Source: Flavobacterium aquidurense (GTDB taxonomy: Bacteria > Bacteroidota > Bacteroidia > Flavobacteriales > Flavobacteriaceae). From it: DNA of 64,000 nucleotides. The stretch is taken from positions 372,001 through 436,000 of the forward strand of contig FNPS01000003.1 of NCBI GenBank assembly GCA_900107365.1, in the 5' to 3' direction. Numbering within the stretch: the stretch's first letter is position 1; every line of letters begins with the position of its first letter. This document shows positions 44,201-53,318 of this stretch, one piece after another. The notes beneath the pieces are model-generated. The model had not been told where the DNA came from. It made no database searches and saw nothing but the letters and a program-made list of their open reading frames with translations. A program made the position numbers and the translations under genes.

Positions 44201-44547
44201 TTTTGGTCGATTTCTGCAAAACGAGCTACAATTTTTTTCAAAATCATAGAAGATGACCAAAACATAAAAAGAATAGTAAAGGCGCTAGAAAAAACAGACA
44301 CCATATTTACCAACAATGCGACATGTTGATTATCAATAGCAAACATGGCGAAAAAAGCTCCCATCATCTGGAATAAAGGTGCTCCCGGTGGGTGACCAAC
44401 TTCTAGTTTAGCGGCTGTAGCGATATATTCGCCACAATCCCAAAAGCTCATAGTAGGTTCAACAGTCAGTGTGTAAGTAGTTAAAGCGATTGCAAATGCA
44501 AACCAACCAATAATTGTATTCCATTTATTGAAATTGAATTGTGTCAT
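41266..44547 (-). CDS. DUF2723 multi-pass membrane protein (PMT-like glycosyltransferase)
   Basis: A 1093-residue membrane protein. The N-terminal two thirds hold about a dozen transmembrane segments with DUF2723 landmarks: [27 protein letters not shown] at residues 33-59 and [22 protein letters not shown] near residue 130. These are shared with eukaryotic TMEM260 and related to protein O-mannosyltransferases. A long soluble region follows ([49 protein letters not shown]), with TPR-like repeats at the end. It is a candidate lipid-sugar-dependent glycosyltransferase acting outside the cytoplasmic membrane (inference). No partner genes nearby. Confidence 0.88.
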   Translation of the reverse strand: [1093 protein letters not shown]

Positions 44548-44725
44548 ATTTTGATGTTAAAAATTTTGTATATTTTCTATTCTACAAAGAAAATGTTTTA
44601 TTGTTTCAAGAAATGAGCATTAACATAAAAGTGAAGATCAGTAAAAAGACTAAAGAAGGTAAATTTTATTGATATTTTGGAATACAAAAGTGAATCGTTT
44701 AATTTTTGATGGAATATTAGCCTAA

Positions 44726-45613
44726 ATTTCTATAGAAAGTAATTCCGTTGCAAAACCAGCTTATATTGCTTACGGTTGGTCTCGTGATCCATACTGCACT
44801 TTGGACAATTCAGCAGATTTACCAGCTTCACCGTTTAAAATGGCATTGAACGCTTAGAAAGAGTTAAAAATTATCGAAGATTCTTTCATTCAATACGGCG
44901 GAAAAAGTAGCATTAATTCAGGCTCATCAACAAACTTAAAAGTGGGACAAATTGATGGAATCGAAAATCAATCATTTTTAAAAATTGATTTGAAAGACTT
45001 AGACTTTACTAGGATTGAGAATGCGAAATTGAGGTTGACTGCAAGCACAGCTGATTTTGCTACCTTATCTGCCCATATCACTACTGCCGATTGGAAAGAA
45101 AGTGAAATTAATGGAATCAACGCACCGCAATTAGACGAGCAAATAGGAACAATTTCGATTAATAAAGGAGCTACGACGTATACTTTAGATATTACTACTG
45201 CAATTAAAGAGGTAATTGCAAATGATAATGATTTCTTGTCAATTGCCTTAAAAAGTGAAAATGGTTCGGTTAGTTTTTTTAGTAAAGAGAATGCTACAGA
45301 TCAACCCGTACTAATTTTAAACGAAGAAGAGACGAATTTAGGAACGGATCAATTTGCACAATCAGAAGAATTTTTTTTGGTTTATCCAAATCCAGTTAAA
45401 AACAATATATTAAAAATTCATTCTAAAAATTTAAGTGAAAATTTGACAAAAATTAGCATGGTAAGTTTATCAGGACAATCGTTTCCTTTCCCTAGTTTTT
45501 CTGGTCGAGAAGAACAACAATTGGATTTGAGCAGATTGTCATCAGGAACTTATTTTTTAGTTATAGAGTCGTCTGATAATCAGAAATTCAATAAAAAGAT
45601 AATTGTTCCTTAA
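44726..45613 (+). pseudogene. Relic: SASA-esterase tail, in-frame TAG, DNRLRE-like and T9SS sorting domain
   Basis: In one reading frame from 44726: KPAYIAYGWSRDPYCTLDN then LPASPFKMALNA, the typical C-terminus of sialate O-acetylesterase-like proteins; then TAG at 44855-44857. The same frame goes on with KELKIIEDSFIQYGGKSS and a DNRLRE/CBM96-like beta domain (about 44880-45340). It ends in a type A T9SS sorting domain (VYPNPVKNNILKI near 45380, LSSGTYFLVIES near 45540, KKIIVP at the end). No N-terminal part exists; a TAA stands in frame at 44723. So this is the last part of a secreted multidomain protein, cut off upstream and carrying a nonsense codon. A GTG at 44942 could open a 223-residue frame but would lack any signal peptide, so a functional product is unlikely. 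Confidence 0.7.
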
Positions 45614-45776
45614 ATAATAGGCTTTAAGTTTTCTAATAACATAACTATTTCAATAAATGTTGACCATAGCAGTTTAAGCTCCCTAGGGGCGTACTATTTA
45701 TAGCAGTATTGCCAAATCAATAATAGATCCATCTGAGCGATTTTTTTTATAAAAATTTAATATGAGTTAGAATAAA

Positions 45777-47048
45777 ATGAGAACAAACACCTTGAAATTT
45801 ATTTGTTTTTTAGTGGTAGCTTTCTTTTACAATTGTGAGGTAAGTTCGGCACAAGATACAATTGGAAAAGCTAAAATCATGAGCATGATTAGTAATCCGT
45901 TACAATTGAATAACGGAAAAATTGTACAGTCGAAAAAAGAGTGGTTTAAAAAACGCCGACCAGAATTACTCGATTTTTTCACCACACAGGTGTATGGTCA
46001 AATGCCTGATAAACCAGCTAATATGCGCTTTGTCATTACCGAAGATAATAATTCAGTTTTCAATGGTCTTGCTACACGAAAACAAATTAAAGTATTGTTT
46101 GAAGGAACAGAAACGGGCCAACAAATGAGCATTTTACTTTACACACCAAATGATATAAAATCTGCGCCAATTTTTCTAGGTCTCAATTTTAATGGCAATC
46201 AAGCAGTTAGTGACGACAAAAATATTGCAATTACAACTGATTGGGTAAATAGTAAAACTAAAGGCGTTATAAATAATAAAGCGACATGTTCTACACGAGG
46301 AATTGCTTCCAAACAATGGCCGTTAGAAATGATTTTGAAAAACGGTTATGGTGTGGCGACCATTTACGCAGGTGATATTGCACCAGATTTTAAAGAAGGA
46401 TATAAAACTGGCGTTCAAACCTTGTATCCCGAATTGATGAATAGACCTGATAATTTGAGTACGATGGGAGCATGGGCGTGGGGTTTGAGTCGTGCTATGG
46501 ATTATTTAGAAACCGACAAAGATGTTGATGATAAAAAAGTTATTGTAATGGGAACTTCTAGAATGGGGAAAGCCGCTTTGTGGGCAGGAGCAACCGATAA
46601 TCGCTTTGGTATGGTAATTAGCAATGAATCTGGCGCGGGTGGCGCAAAATTGTACCATCACGTATATGAAGAAGACATCGCTCAAATTTGCCGTGTTTTT
46701 CCGCATTGGTTCAGCACTAATTTTCAGCAATTCAATCACAAAGATACTACGATTCCTTTTGACCAACATTTAATGATGGCCTTGATTGCACCACGACCTT
46801 TGTTGGTTGCAAGTGCTAAAGAAGGTTATGTTTGTGATCCATATGGGGAGTTTTTAGGAGCAGTAGCGGTTAGTCCTGTTTATGATTTTTTAGGTAAAAA
46901 ACCATTGCCCATCCAGTTACTTCCAAAAGAAAATGAACCTGCTTTTGGGACATTAGGATATTATATGCGTTCGGGTAAACACGATATTTTCCCTTATGAT
47001 TGGGAACAATTTATAGCATTTGCCAATTTGAATTGGAATAAGAAGTGA
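45777..47048 (+). CDS. CE15-like glucuronoyl esterase / alpha-beta hydrolase
   Basis: Exported esterase of 423 residues; signal peptide about 25 residues (cleaved near SSAQ). The catalytic serine is Ser261 in VMGTSRMGKAAL, matching the CE15 motif G-x-S-R-x-G-K; Glu284 (SNESGAGG) and His402 (SGKHDIFPYDW) complete the set. CE15 enzymes cleave the ester between glucuronic acid on hemicellulose and lignin; other CE15-like members act on other hemicellulose esters. First intact gene of the hemicellulose locus; no promoter of the usual type was seen in the 163-bp gap upstream. Confidence 0.75.
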   Translation: MRTNTLKFICFLVVAFFYNCEVSSAQDTIGKAKIMSMISNPLQLNNGKIVQSKKEWFKKRRPELLDFFTTQVYGQMPDKPANMRFVITEDNNSVFNGLATRKQIKVLFEGTETGQQMSILLYTPNDIKSAPIFLGLNFNGNQAVSDDKNIAITTDWVNSKTKGVINNKATCSTRGIASKQWPLEMILKNGYGVATIYAGDIAPDFKEGYKTGVQTLYPELMNRPDNLSTMGAWAWGLSRAMDYLETDKDVDDKKVIVMGTSRMGKAALWAGATDNRFGMVISNESGAGGAKLYHHVYEEDIAQICRVFPHWFSTNFQQFNHKDTTIPFDQHLMMALIAPRPLLVASAKEGYVCDPYGEFLGAVAVSPVYDFLGKKPLPIQLLPKENEPAFGTLGYYMRSGKHDIFPYDWEQFIAFANLNWNKK

Positions 47049-47411
47049 TGCACTTATTATTTATATCGAATTAATGCCTTTAAAAAAAGATTAAATTTCA
47101 ATTACGGATAACTTCTAGATTCGTGTTCTATTAATAACTTTACACTTTTCAAAAAAGAGTTAATCAGGTAATGTAAATTATTTTCTGTAGGTAATTTTAA
47201 AAATTACTCAATTCACGCTATTTCTTCTTCAGCATAAATTGAAAATTTAACTCAACTTTAAATTTAGCACAAGGTATTGATAAAATAATACCACGGTTAA
47301 CGGAAATCATACTATATTTTTACGATTCTTAAATTTCATAATTTTCACTACATTATTCGATTGTAGTAAAAAAAGATCTTTAAATTTAGAAATAAGAAAA
47401 AAAATAGTTTT
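47049..47411. other. 363-bp intergenic region upstream of the GH31 gene
   Basis: No gene. It has an inverted repeat ACTACA-N9-TGTAGT at 47347-47367, about 45 bp upstream of the ATG, and a long A/T-rich leader. The repeat is a weak operator candidate. No exact TAnnTTTG element. Confidence 0.35.
47347..47367. promoter_or_regulatory. Inverted repeat upstream of GH31 (candidate operator)
   Basis: Six-bp perfect arms ACTACA and TGTAGT separated by 9 bp, ending 44 bp before the GH31 ATG. Weak evidence. Confidence 0.3.
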
Positions 47412-50201
47412 ATGATTATGATTTATAAAAAAAAAGCGTGTTTTTCAATTTTGGTTTTTATACTCAGTTTTTTGAATATACAGGCACAAGAATCTACCTT
47501 TCAAAAACAGGGAAATAACATTACTTATTCCCTAAAAGAAGGAAAATTGCAAGTCGTAGTTTGCAGTGAAAACATTATGCAAGTAAAGTACACACTTGCG
47601 GATAAATTTGATACAAAAGAAAGTTTAATAATTGAAGAAAAAGCTTTTTCTAAAGTTCCATTTGAGGTCAAGGAAAATTTAACTGAAATTACGATTACAG
47701 CCAAAAAAATTACGGCAAAAATCAATAAAAAAACGGGAGCAGTTGCATTTTTTGATTTGCAAGGCAAACCCATACTTAAAGAAGTTGCCACTGGTGGAAA
47801 AACTATTTCTCCAAATAGTTTTGAAGGATTTCAAACGCAATCGATTTCTCAAAAATTTGAATCTCCTTCAGACGAAGCTATTTATGGATTAGGTCAGCAT
47901 CAAGATCGAATGTTGAATATTAAAGGACAAGATCTAGATTTATACCAGCATAATACTGAAGTGTATATGCCATTCTTTGTGTCAACAAAAGGTTATGGAC
48001 TTTTATGGAACAATTATTCACACACAAAATTTGGAAATCCTGATGAAATTAAAGCAATTCCTGCTGATAAATTGTTTGATAAAAATCAAAAATCAGGTGG
48101 TTTAGATGTAGCATTTTTTAATGACAGTGAATTTAAAGAAAAGGCGGATAATGCTAAAACTACTACTACCAAATTAATAATTGAAAAAGACAATCCAATA
48201 AAAGGAGCTCGATATACAGGATATATTTTAGCAGATAAAACAGGTGAATATGCGTTCTACAGTTATTCTGATGGAACTTTAAGATTAAAAATAAACGATG
48301 TTTTAGTTTTAGACAATTGGGCGCCTTATGCCAATGCTCGTGACAGGAACGTTATCAATTTAGAAAAAGGAAAAAAATATAAAATTGAAATAGAATGGCA
48401 GCGCTATCATAAAAATAATTCTTTACAATTAAAATGGAGAGAACCTCATGCTGAAAACGAAACTGCTTTGTGGTCTGCCGCCGGAAAAGAAATTAATTAT
48501 TTTGTAATTGCGGGTGAAAGTATGGATACTTTAATTTCAGGTTATAGAACTTTGACCGGAAAAGCTACTATTTTACCAAAATGGGCAATGGGATTTTGGC
48601 AATGTAAGGAACGCTACAAAACTCAAGATGAAATATTAAATGTGGTTCGTGAATTTCGAAAAAGAAAAATTCCACTAGATATTATTGTTCAAGATTGGCA
48701 GTATTGGAAAGAAGACCAATGGGGCTCTGCTACTTTCGAGCCTTCTCGTTATCCTAATCCAACTGCGATGATTGATACATTACATCAAGAGTTAAATACC
48801 AAATTTATGGTTTCTGTTTGGGGAAAATTTTATAGAAATAGCGATAATTTTAGAGAATTAAATGAAGCAGGTTTCTTGTATCCAAAACCATTGGCAGAAA
48901 ATTTAGTAGATTTCTTGGGTTATAATTTTTCTTATTATGATGCGTTTAATCCTGCTGCCAGAAAAATGTATTGGGAACAATTAAATGAAAAGTTATACAG
49001 TAAAGGCGCAGATGCTTGGTGGATGGATGCCTCTGAGCCAGAAATGCCAGACCACGGAGCAACACCTGAAAATATGGCGCATTTTATGAATCCTACTTTT
49101 AACGGAACTGGATTTGCAAATCTAAATGCCTATCCTTTACAACATACTAAAGCAGTTTTTGAAGGGCAAATGGGAGAAAGTCCCGAGAAGCGTGTTACTA
49201 TTTTAACACGTTCTGCATTTGCAGGACAACAAAAATATTCAACCATTGTTTGGTCAGGCGATATCGCTGGAGAATGGAATAATCTAAAAGCTTCGATTCC
49301 TGCGGGATTAAGTTTTTCAATGTCAGGGATGCCTTATTGGACCACAGATACTGGTGGGTTTTGGGTAAAGTACAAAGGTGGAAATCAGAATCCAGAATAC
49401 CGTGAATTATATACCAGATGGTATCAATTCAGTGCCTTTTGTCCAATTTTTAGAGCGCACGGTTCTAATACGGAACGTGAAATATGGCATTTTGGCGATG
49501 AAAATTCTGAAACGTATAAAACTCAGTTGAAATTCAATAAATTGCATTACCGTTTAATGCCGTACATCTATACTTTAAACGGAATGGTAAACACGAATGA
49601 TTATACCATGATGCGTGCTTTGGTGATGGATTTTCCAAACGATACCAAAGTATTCAATATTGACAATCAATACATGTTTGGACCTTCGATATTAGTTTGC
49701 CCTGTTACTGATGAAGCGGCGACAAAACGTGAAATTTACCTACCAAAAGGTGCAACATGGGTTAATTTCTGGACGGGTGAAACATTACAAGGTGGTCAAA
49801 CAATCATGACACCAGCACCATTAGACCAATTGCCATTGTTTATAAAAGCAGGATCAATCGTTCCGTTTGGACCAGATTTACAATACGCTTTAGAAAAAAA
49901 TGCTGATCCTATTGAATTAAGAATTTATACAGGTGCAAATGGTTCTTTCTCTTTATACGAAGATGAAAACACCAACAATAATTACCTAAAAGGAAAATCA
50001 AGCACCATTAAATTTGAATGGAACGAAATAAACAAAACCCTTACAATTGGAGATAGAGAAGGTGATTTTGACGGTATGTTGAAAGACAGAATTTTTAATA
50101 TTGTATTCGTTTCAAAAAATCAAGGGATAGGTGAATTAGCTAGTGCAAAAATTGACAAAACAGTAAAATATACTGGGAAATCAATCACCATTAAAAATTA
50201 A
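47412..50201 (+). CDS. GH31 glycoside hydrolase with PA14 insert (alpha-xylosidase-like)
   Basis: A 929-residue exported enzyme. A signal peptide of about 26 residues (ends IQAQ) is followed by an N-terminal beta-sandwich, and a PA14 carbohydrate-binding insert at about residues 265-345 (ARYTGYILADKTGEYAF, LDNWAPYANARDRN). The GH31 barrel starts near residue 385 with GFWQCKERYKTQDEI and IVQDWQYW. The nucleophile is Asp539 (WWMDASEPEMP) and the general acid is likely the Asp of IVWSGDIAGEW. A C-terminal beta domain follows. The PA14 insert and CKERYKTQDE are like those of BoGH31A-type alpha-xylosidases of xyloglucan loci. Alpha-galactosidase or other GH31 specificities cannot be excluded. Confidence 0.85.
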   Translation: MIMIYKKKACFSILVFILSFLNIQAQESTFQKQGNNITYSLKEGKLQVVVCSENIMQVKYTLADKFDTKESLIIEEKAFSKVPFEVKENLTEITITAKKITAKINKKTGAVAFFDLQGKPILKEVATGGKTISPNSFEGFQTQSISQKFESPSDEAIYGLGQHQDRMLNIKGQDLDLYQHNTEVYMPFFVSTKGYGLLWNNYSHTKFGNPDEIKAIPADKLFDKNQKSGGLDVAFFNDSEFKEKADNAKTTTTKLIIEKDNPIKGARYTGYILADKTGEYAFYSYSDGTLRLKINDVLVLDNWAPYANARDRNVINLEKGKKYKIEIEWQRYHKNNSLQLKWREPHAENETALWSAAGKEINYFVIAGESMDTLISGYRTLTGKATILPKWAMGFWQCKERYKTQDEILNVVREFRKRKIPLDIIVQDWQYWKEDQWGSATFEPSRYPNPTAMIDTLHQELNTKFMVSVWGKFYRNSDNFRELNEAGFLYPKPLAENLVDFLGYNFSYYDAFNPAARKMYWEQLNEKLYSKGADAWWMDASEPEMPDHGATPENMAHFMNPTFNGTGFANLNAYPLQHTKAVFEGQMGESPEKRVTILTRSAFAGQQKYSTIVWSGDIAGEWNNLKASIPAGLSFSMSGMPYWTTDTGGFWVKYKGGNQNPEYRELYTRWYQFSAFCPIFRAHGSNTEREIWHFGDENSETYKTQLKFNKLHYRLMPYIYTLNGMVNTNDYTMMRALVMDFPNDTKVFNIDNQYMFGPSILVCPVTDEAATKREIYLPKGATWVNFWTGETLQGGQTIMTPAPLDQLPLFIKAGSIVPFGPDLQYALEKNADPIELRIYTGANGSFSLYEDENTNNNYLKGKSSTIKFEWNEINKTLTIGDREGDFDGMLKDRIFNIVFVSKNQGIGELASAKIDKTVKYTGKSITIKN

Positions 50202-50348
50202 ATATAAAGAATAAGCAAAGTATTGCGCAGAAAATAATTCCGTTTTATTTCTGTGGTATTCCATTTCGTCACTGGTATTCTACATTATATAATACGGCAT
50301 TATACAATTCTTATTCAGGGTTTAACCAATAAATAAAAACATCAACTT

Positions 50349-51659
50349 ATGAAAACTAAATTCTTAAAAACTACACTAATCGCAACATTGTGTTTCCTAT
50401 TTATGGCTTGTAATGCGCAAAAAAACTACATAAAAGTAGATGGAACTCACTTCACATTAAACAACAAAACACTCCATTTTGTAGGAACTAATTTTTGGTA
50501 CGGAGCCTATTTAGGTGCTGACGCCGAGTATGGTAATAGAGCGCGTTTGCTTCGGGAATTAGACCAACTGCAAAAAAATGGTATTACTAATTTACGTGTC
50601 GTTGCTGCTTCAGAAGAGTCTGATTACGGACTTCCATTAAGTCCACCTTTTCAATATAAAAATGGTACTTATAATGAAACATTACTAAAAGGGCTTGACT
50701 TTTTATTGGTAGAAATGGGTAAGCGTAATTTACATGCCGTAATGGTTTTGAATAACAATTGGGATTGGTCTGGCGGAATGGGACAATACGTTTCTTGGAT
50801 TAACAATACTCCTGTTATAGACCCTTCGGTTAATAAAAATCAAACTTGGAATGATTATTTAAAATCTGCAGGTAAGTTTTATGAGTTGCAACAGGCTCAA
50901 GATATCTACAGAAAGTACATTAAAATGATTGTGAATCGTACCAATACTTTTTCTAATAAAGCCTACAATAATGACCCAACAATTATGTCATGGGAATTGG
51001 CAAATGAGCCGCGTCCTTCAGTAGATGGAGATAAAGATGAAAAAATGAAAATTTTCACCAAATGGGTTGATGAAACAGCAGGTTATATCAAGTTAATGGC
51101 ACCCAAACAATTGGTTACAACAGGTAGTGAAGGAAGTCAAGGAACACTAAATAGTTTAGAATTTACTTATCAAGCTCACAACACTAAAAACATTGATTAC
51201 GTTACTTTTCACATGTGGCCAAAAAACTGGGCTTGGTACAAAGCCGAATCACCAGATATGGAAAATGCAAAGAAAAAAACGGCAGCTTATTTTGACGAAC
51301 ATTTGGCTCTTGCAAAAAAACTAAATAAACCAATTGTTATGGAAGAATTTGGTTTTGTTAGAGATGGAGAGAAATTTTCGCCCGATAGTCCAACTACTGC
51401 GAGAGATGAATACTACATATTTGTTTTGGAACTTTTAAAACATTCTGTAGAAACAGATGGAAGTTTGGGAGGATTAAACTTTTGGGGATGGGGCGGAGAA
51501 GGTCGTGCACAACAAAAAGATTATAGGTGGAAAAAAGGAGATATGTCTTTTACTGCAGATCCATACAGTGAAGCGCAAGGATTGAATTCAATTTATAATA
51601 CGGATAAAAGCACTTTAAAAATTATTTCTAAATATTCTAAAGAAATAGATAAGAGATAA
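50349..51659 (+). CDS. GH5 (subfamily 7-like) endo-beta-mannanase lipoprotein
   Basis: A 436-residue lipoprotein (lipobox LFMAC, Cys 21) that is likely exposed on the outer surface. The TIM-barrel landmarks are NFWYGAYLGAD (about 48-59), NLRVVAASEESDYG (about 81), the acid/base Glu220 in WELANEPRP and the nucleophile Glu333 in VMEEFGFVRDG; HMWPKNW near 288 lies before it. These match bacterial GH5_7 beta-mannanases that cleave internal beta-1,4-mannosidic bonds. It is intact, and followed in the same frame by a GH26 fragment. Confidence 0.85.
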   Translation: MKTKFLKTTLIATLCFLFMACNAQKNYIKVDGTHFTLNNKTLHFVGTNFWYGAYLGADAEYGNRARLLRELDQLQKNGITNLRVVAASEESDYGLPLSPPFQYKNGTYNETLLKGLDFLLVEMGKRNLHAVMVLNNNWDWSGGMGQYVSWINNTPVIDPSVNKNQTWNDYLKSAGKFYELQQAQDIYRKYIKMIVNRTNTFSNKAYNNDPTIMSWELANEPRPSVDGDKDEKMKIFTKWVDETAGYIKLMAPKQLVTTGSEGSQGTLNSLEFTYQAHNTKNIDYVTFHMWPKNWAWYKAESPDMENAKKKTAAYFDEHLALAKKLNKPIVMEEFGFVRDGEKFSPDSPTTARDEYYIFVLELLKHSVETDGSLGGLNFWGWGGEGRAQQKDYRWKKGDMSFTADPYSEAQGLNSIYNTDKSTLKIISKYSKEIDKR

Positions 51660-52627
51660 ATCAAGTTAAGTTTTGCAATAAAGGATCAAAAGGATCCTGA
51701 TTTTTCTGACTACAAAGACGTAACAGGAGATCATCCTGCGCTTTTGGGGCAAGACTTTAATTATTATATTACAAAAGGTCCCGTTGATAGAGCACGTCAT
51801 GCAAAAGCAGCAAAATTTATTTATAAAGAAGACGGTGTTTTTACCTTTGATTTTCACATGTATAGTAAATACCACGAAAGTTTTATTTACGAAGAATCGG
51901 ATAAATATTTAATGCATAATATAGCAGAAGGTATTAATGATCAACAAGAAGTAACTTGGTTTAACAACCAACTTCAGGATGCAGTTGATATTCTTAAAGA
52001 ATTAAAAATCCCTGTTGTTGTGAGTTTGTTTCACGAAATGAATGGCAATTGGTTTTGGTGGGGAAACAGGGCAGAAGGTGGAAAAGAAGCGTATATAAAA
52101 TTGTACCAATATACAGTGAATTATATAAAAGCTAGAACGGATTATGCGCTTTTTGCCTGGTCGCCAAACTATCCTTTTGATAGTGGCAATTATCCAGGCA
52201 TTAATTATTCCCCTGGCGATGATTTTGTTGATGTTGTAGGAGTCGATTATTATGACGCAGGATCATCAAAAGGAAAATCATTTGAATCTTTGGTGCACGA
52301 CGTAACTGCTGTAAGTGATTTTTCTTTAAGACACAATAAAACTCCAGTTTTAGCAGAAATAGGGAATCGTTTTGATAGACCAAATGATAAACCAAATTGG
52401 TGGATTGAAGTCAATCAACATTTACAGGATAGTGATCATGGTTTTAAATTGCTTATATTTTGACTTAGATAAACAAACCTTGGAGTGGTGGTGAAACCAA
52501 GCAACCTTATATTGCTTATTCTGGCATTTCTGCTGAAGCAAAAAAAGCATTTATTGAATTTACGTTTATGCCAACGATTTATAATTTGAAAGACGCTAAG
52601 AAATTAGGCATGTGCAAATCAAAATGA
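51660..52627 (+). pseudogene. GH26 beta-mannanase, N-terminally truncated and frameshifted
   Basis: Directly after the GH5 stop, in the same frame, lies GH26 sequence: SFAIKDQKDPDFSDYKDVTGDHPALLGQDF, FTFDFHMYSKYHES, the acid/base Glu at about 52035 (SLFHEMNGNWFWW) and the nucleophile Glu at about 52356 (VLAEIGNRFDRP). About 60 residues at the N-terminus (signal peptide, first strand) are gone. After NWWIEVNQHLQ the frame runs into TGA at 52461; a shift of frame recovers KPWSGGETKQPYIAYSGISAEAKKAF up to TGA at 52625. A start at a TTG near 51744 is possible but would give a protein without a signal peptide, so it is a pseudogene. Confidence 0.8.
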
Positions 52628-52756
52628 AGTAAAAAAAATAAGAATAATAAAGATAGAACTAAGTAATTCAAAATCGGATGTTTAGAAAATGAATACATAT
52701 TTTAGTTCAAAAATAATTTTACAATCACAGTAAATCAATTTAAAATTCTATAAATT

Positions 52757-53134
52757 ATGATAAAGAAAATCTTTATTTTACTCGTATTTTTAATAATAAA
52801 CCCGTTAATAGCACAATGGAAACTCGCTGGTGATAAGATCAAAACCGAATGGGCGTCTAAAATTGATCCTAAAAATGTATTGCCTGAATATCCGCGTCCA
52901 ATTATGGAACGAAGCGATTGGAAAAATTTAAACGGATTATGGGAGTATGCAATTACCAAAGTCGGAGAAATGCCTACTACATTCTCAGACAAGATATTGG
53001 TTCCTTTTGCAATAGAATCTAGTTTGTCTGGAGTGATGAAAAATGTGGGTGCACAAAATGAATTATGGTACAATACTACTTTTACTGTTCCCAATAACTG
53101 GAAAGGGAAAAATATTTTATTGCATTTTGGTGCA
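52757..53134 (+). pseudogene. GH2-type glycosidase, cut off by an IS21-family element
   Basis: N-terminal about 126 residues of a GH2 enzyme (signal peptide to PLIAQ, residue 20; then LPEYPRPIMERSDWKNLNGLWEYAIT, SLSGVMKNVGAQNELWYNTTFTVPNNWKGKNILLHFGA), the sugar-binding beta-sandwich of beta-galactosidase/beta-mannosidase-like proteins. The frame then runs into the IS left end and stops at 53167. The catalytic domain is absent from the window. In a mannan locus it was perhaps a beta-mannosidase or beta-galactosidase (inference). Confidence 0.8.
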
Positions 53135-53240
53135 GTAGTGGAAAAACCGGTCAATTTGACCACCTAATTCCGGAGTAAATTGACCACCCGTTCCGGAGCA
53201 AACTGACCACCTAATTCCGGAACAAATTGACCACCAAGTT
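53135..53240. repeat. Left end of the IS21 element with multiple terminal repeats
   Basis: Four spaced copies of the (A)AATTGACCACC/AAACTGACCACC type at about 53152, 53177, 53199 and 53224, separated by TAATTCCGGA or GTTCCGGA. IS21-family transposases bind such repeats. Confidence 0.75.
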
Positions 53241-53318
53241 TTGTGGTTAATTAACGATTAAAAACTATTGATTTTTTCATGTTGTTAGAACCATACATTC
53301 GTTAAAAATATACGGATT

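Noticed and set aside
44942..45613. Intact 223-residue protein starting at GTG 44942
   Set aside because: No signal peptide, although it ends in a T9SS sorting domain that only works on exported proteins; the frame is open further upstream with clear homologous sequence, so this is a fragment.
51744..52463. Functional GH26 starting at TTG 51744
   Set aside because: GH26 sequence is in frame before this codon, there is no signal peptide, and the C-terminal part is frameshifted.
52735..53163. 142-codon minus-strand frame across the GH2 fragment
   Set aside because: It is the mirror of the GH2 N-terminal coding sequence and has no protein-like features.
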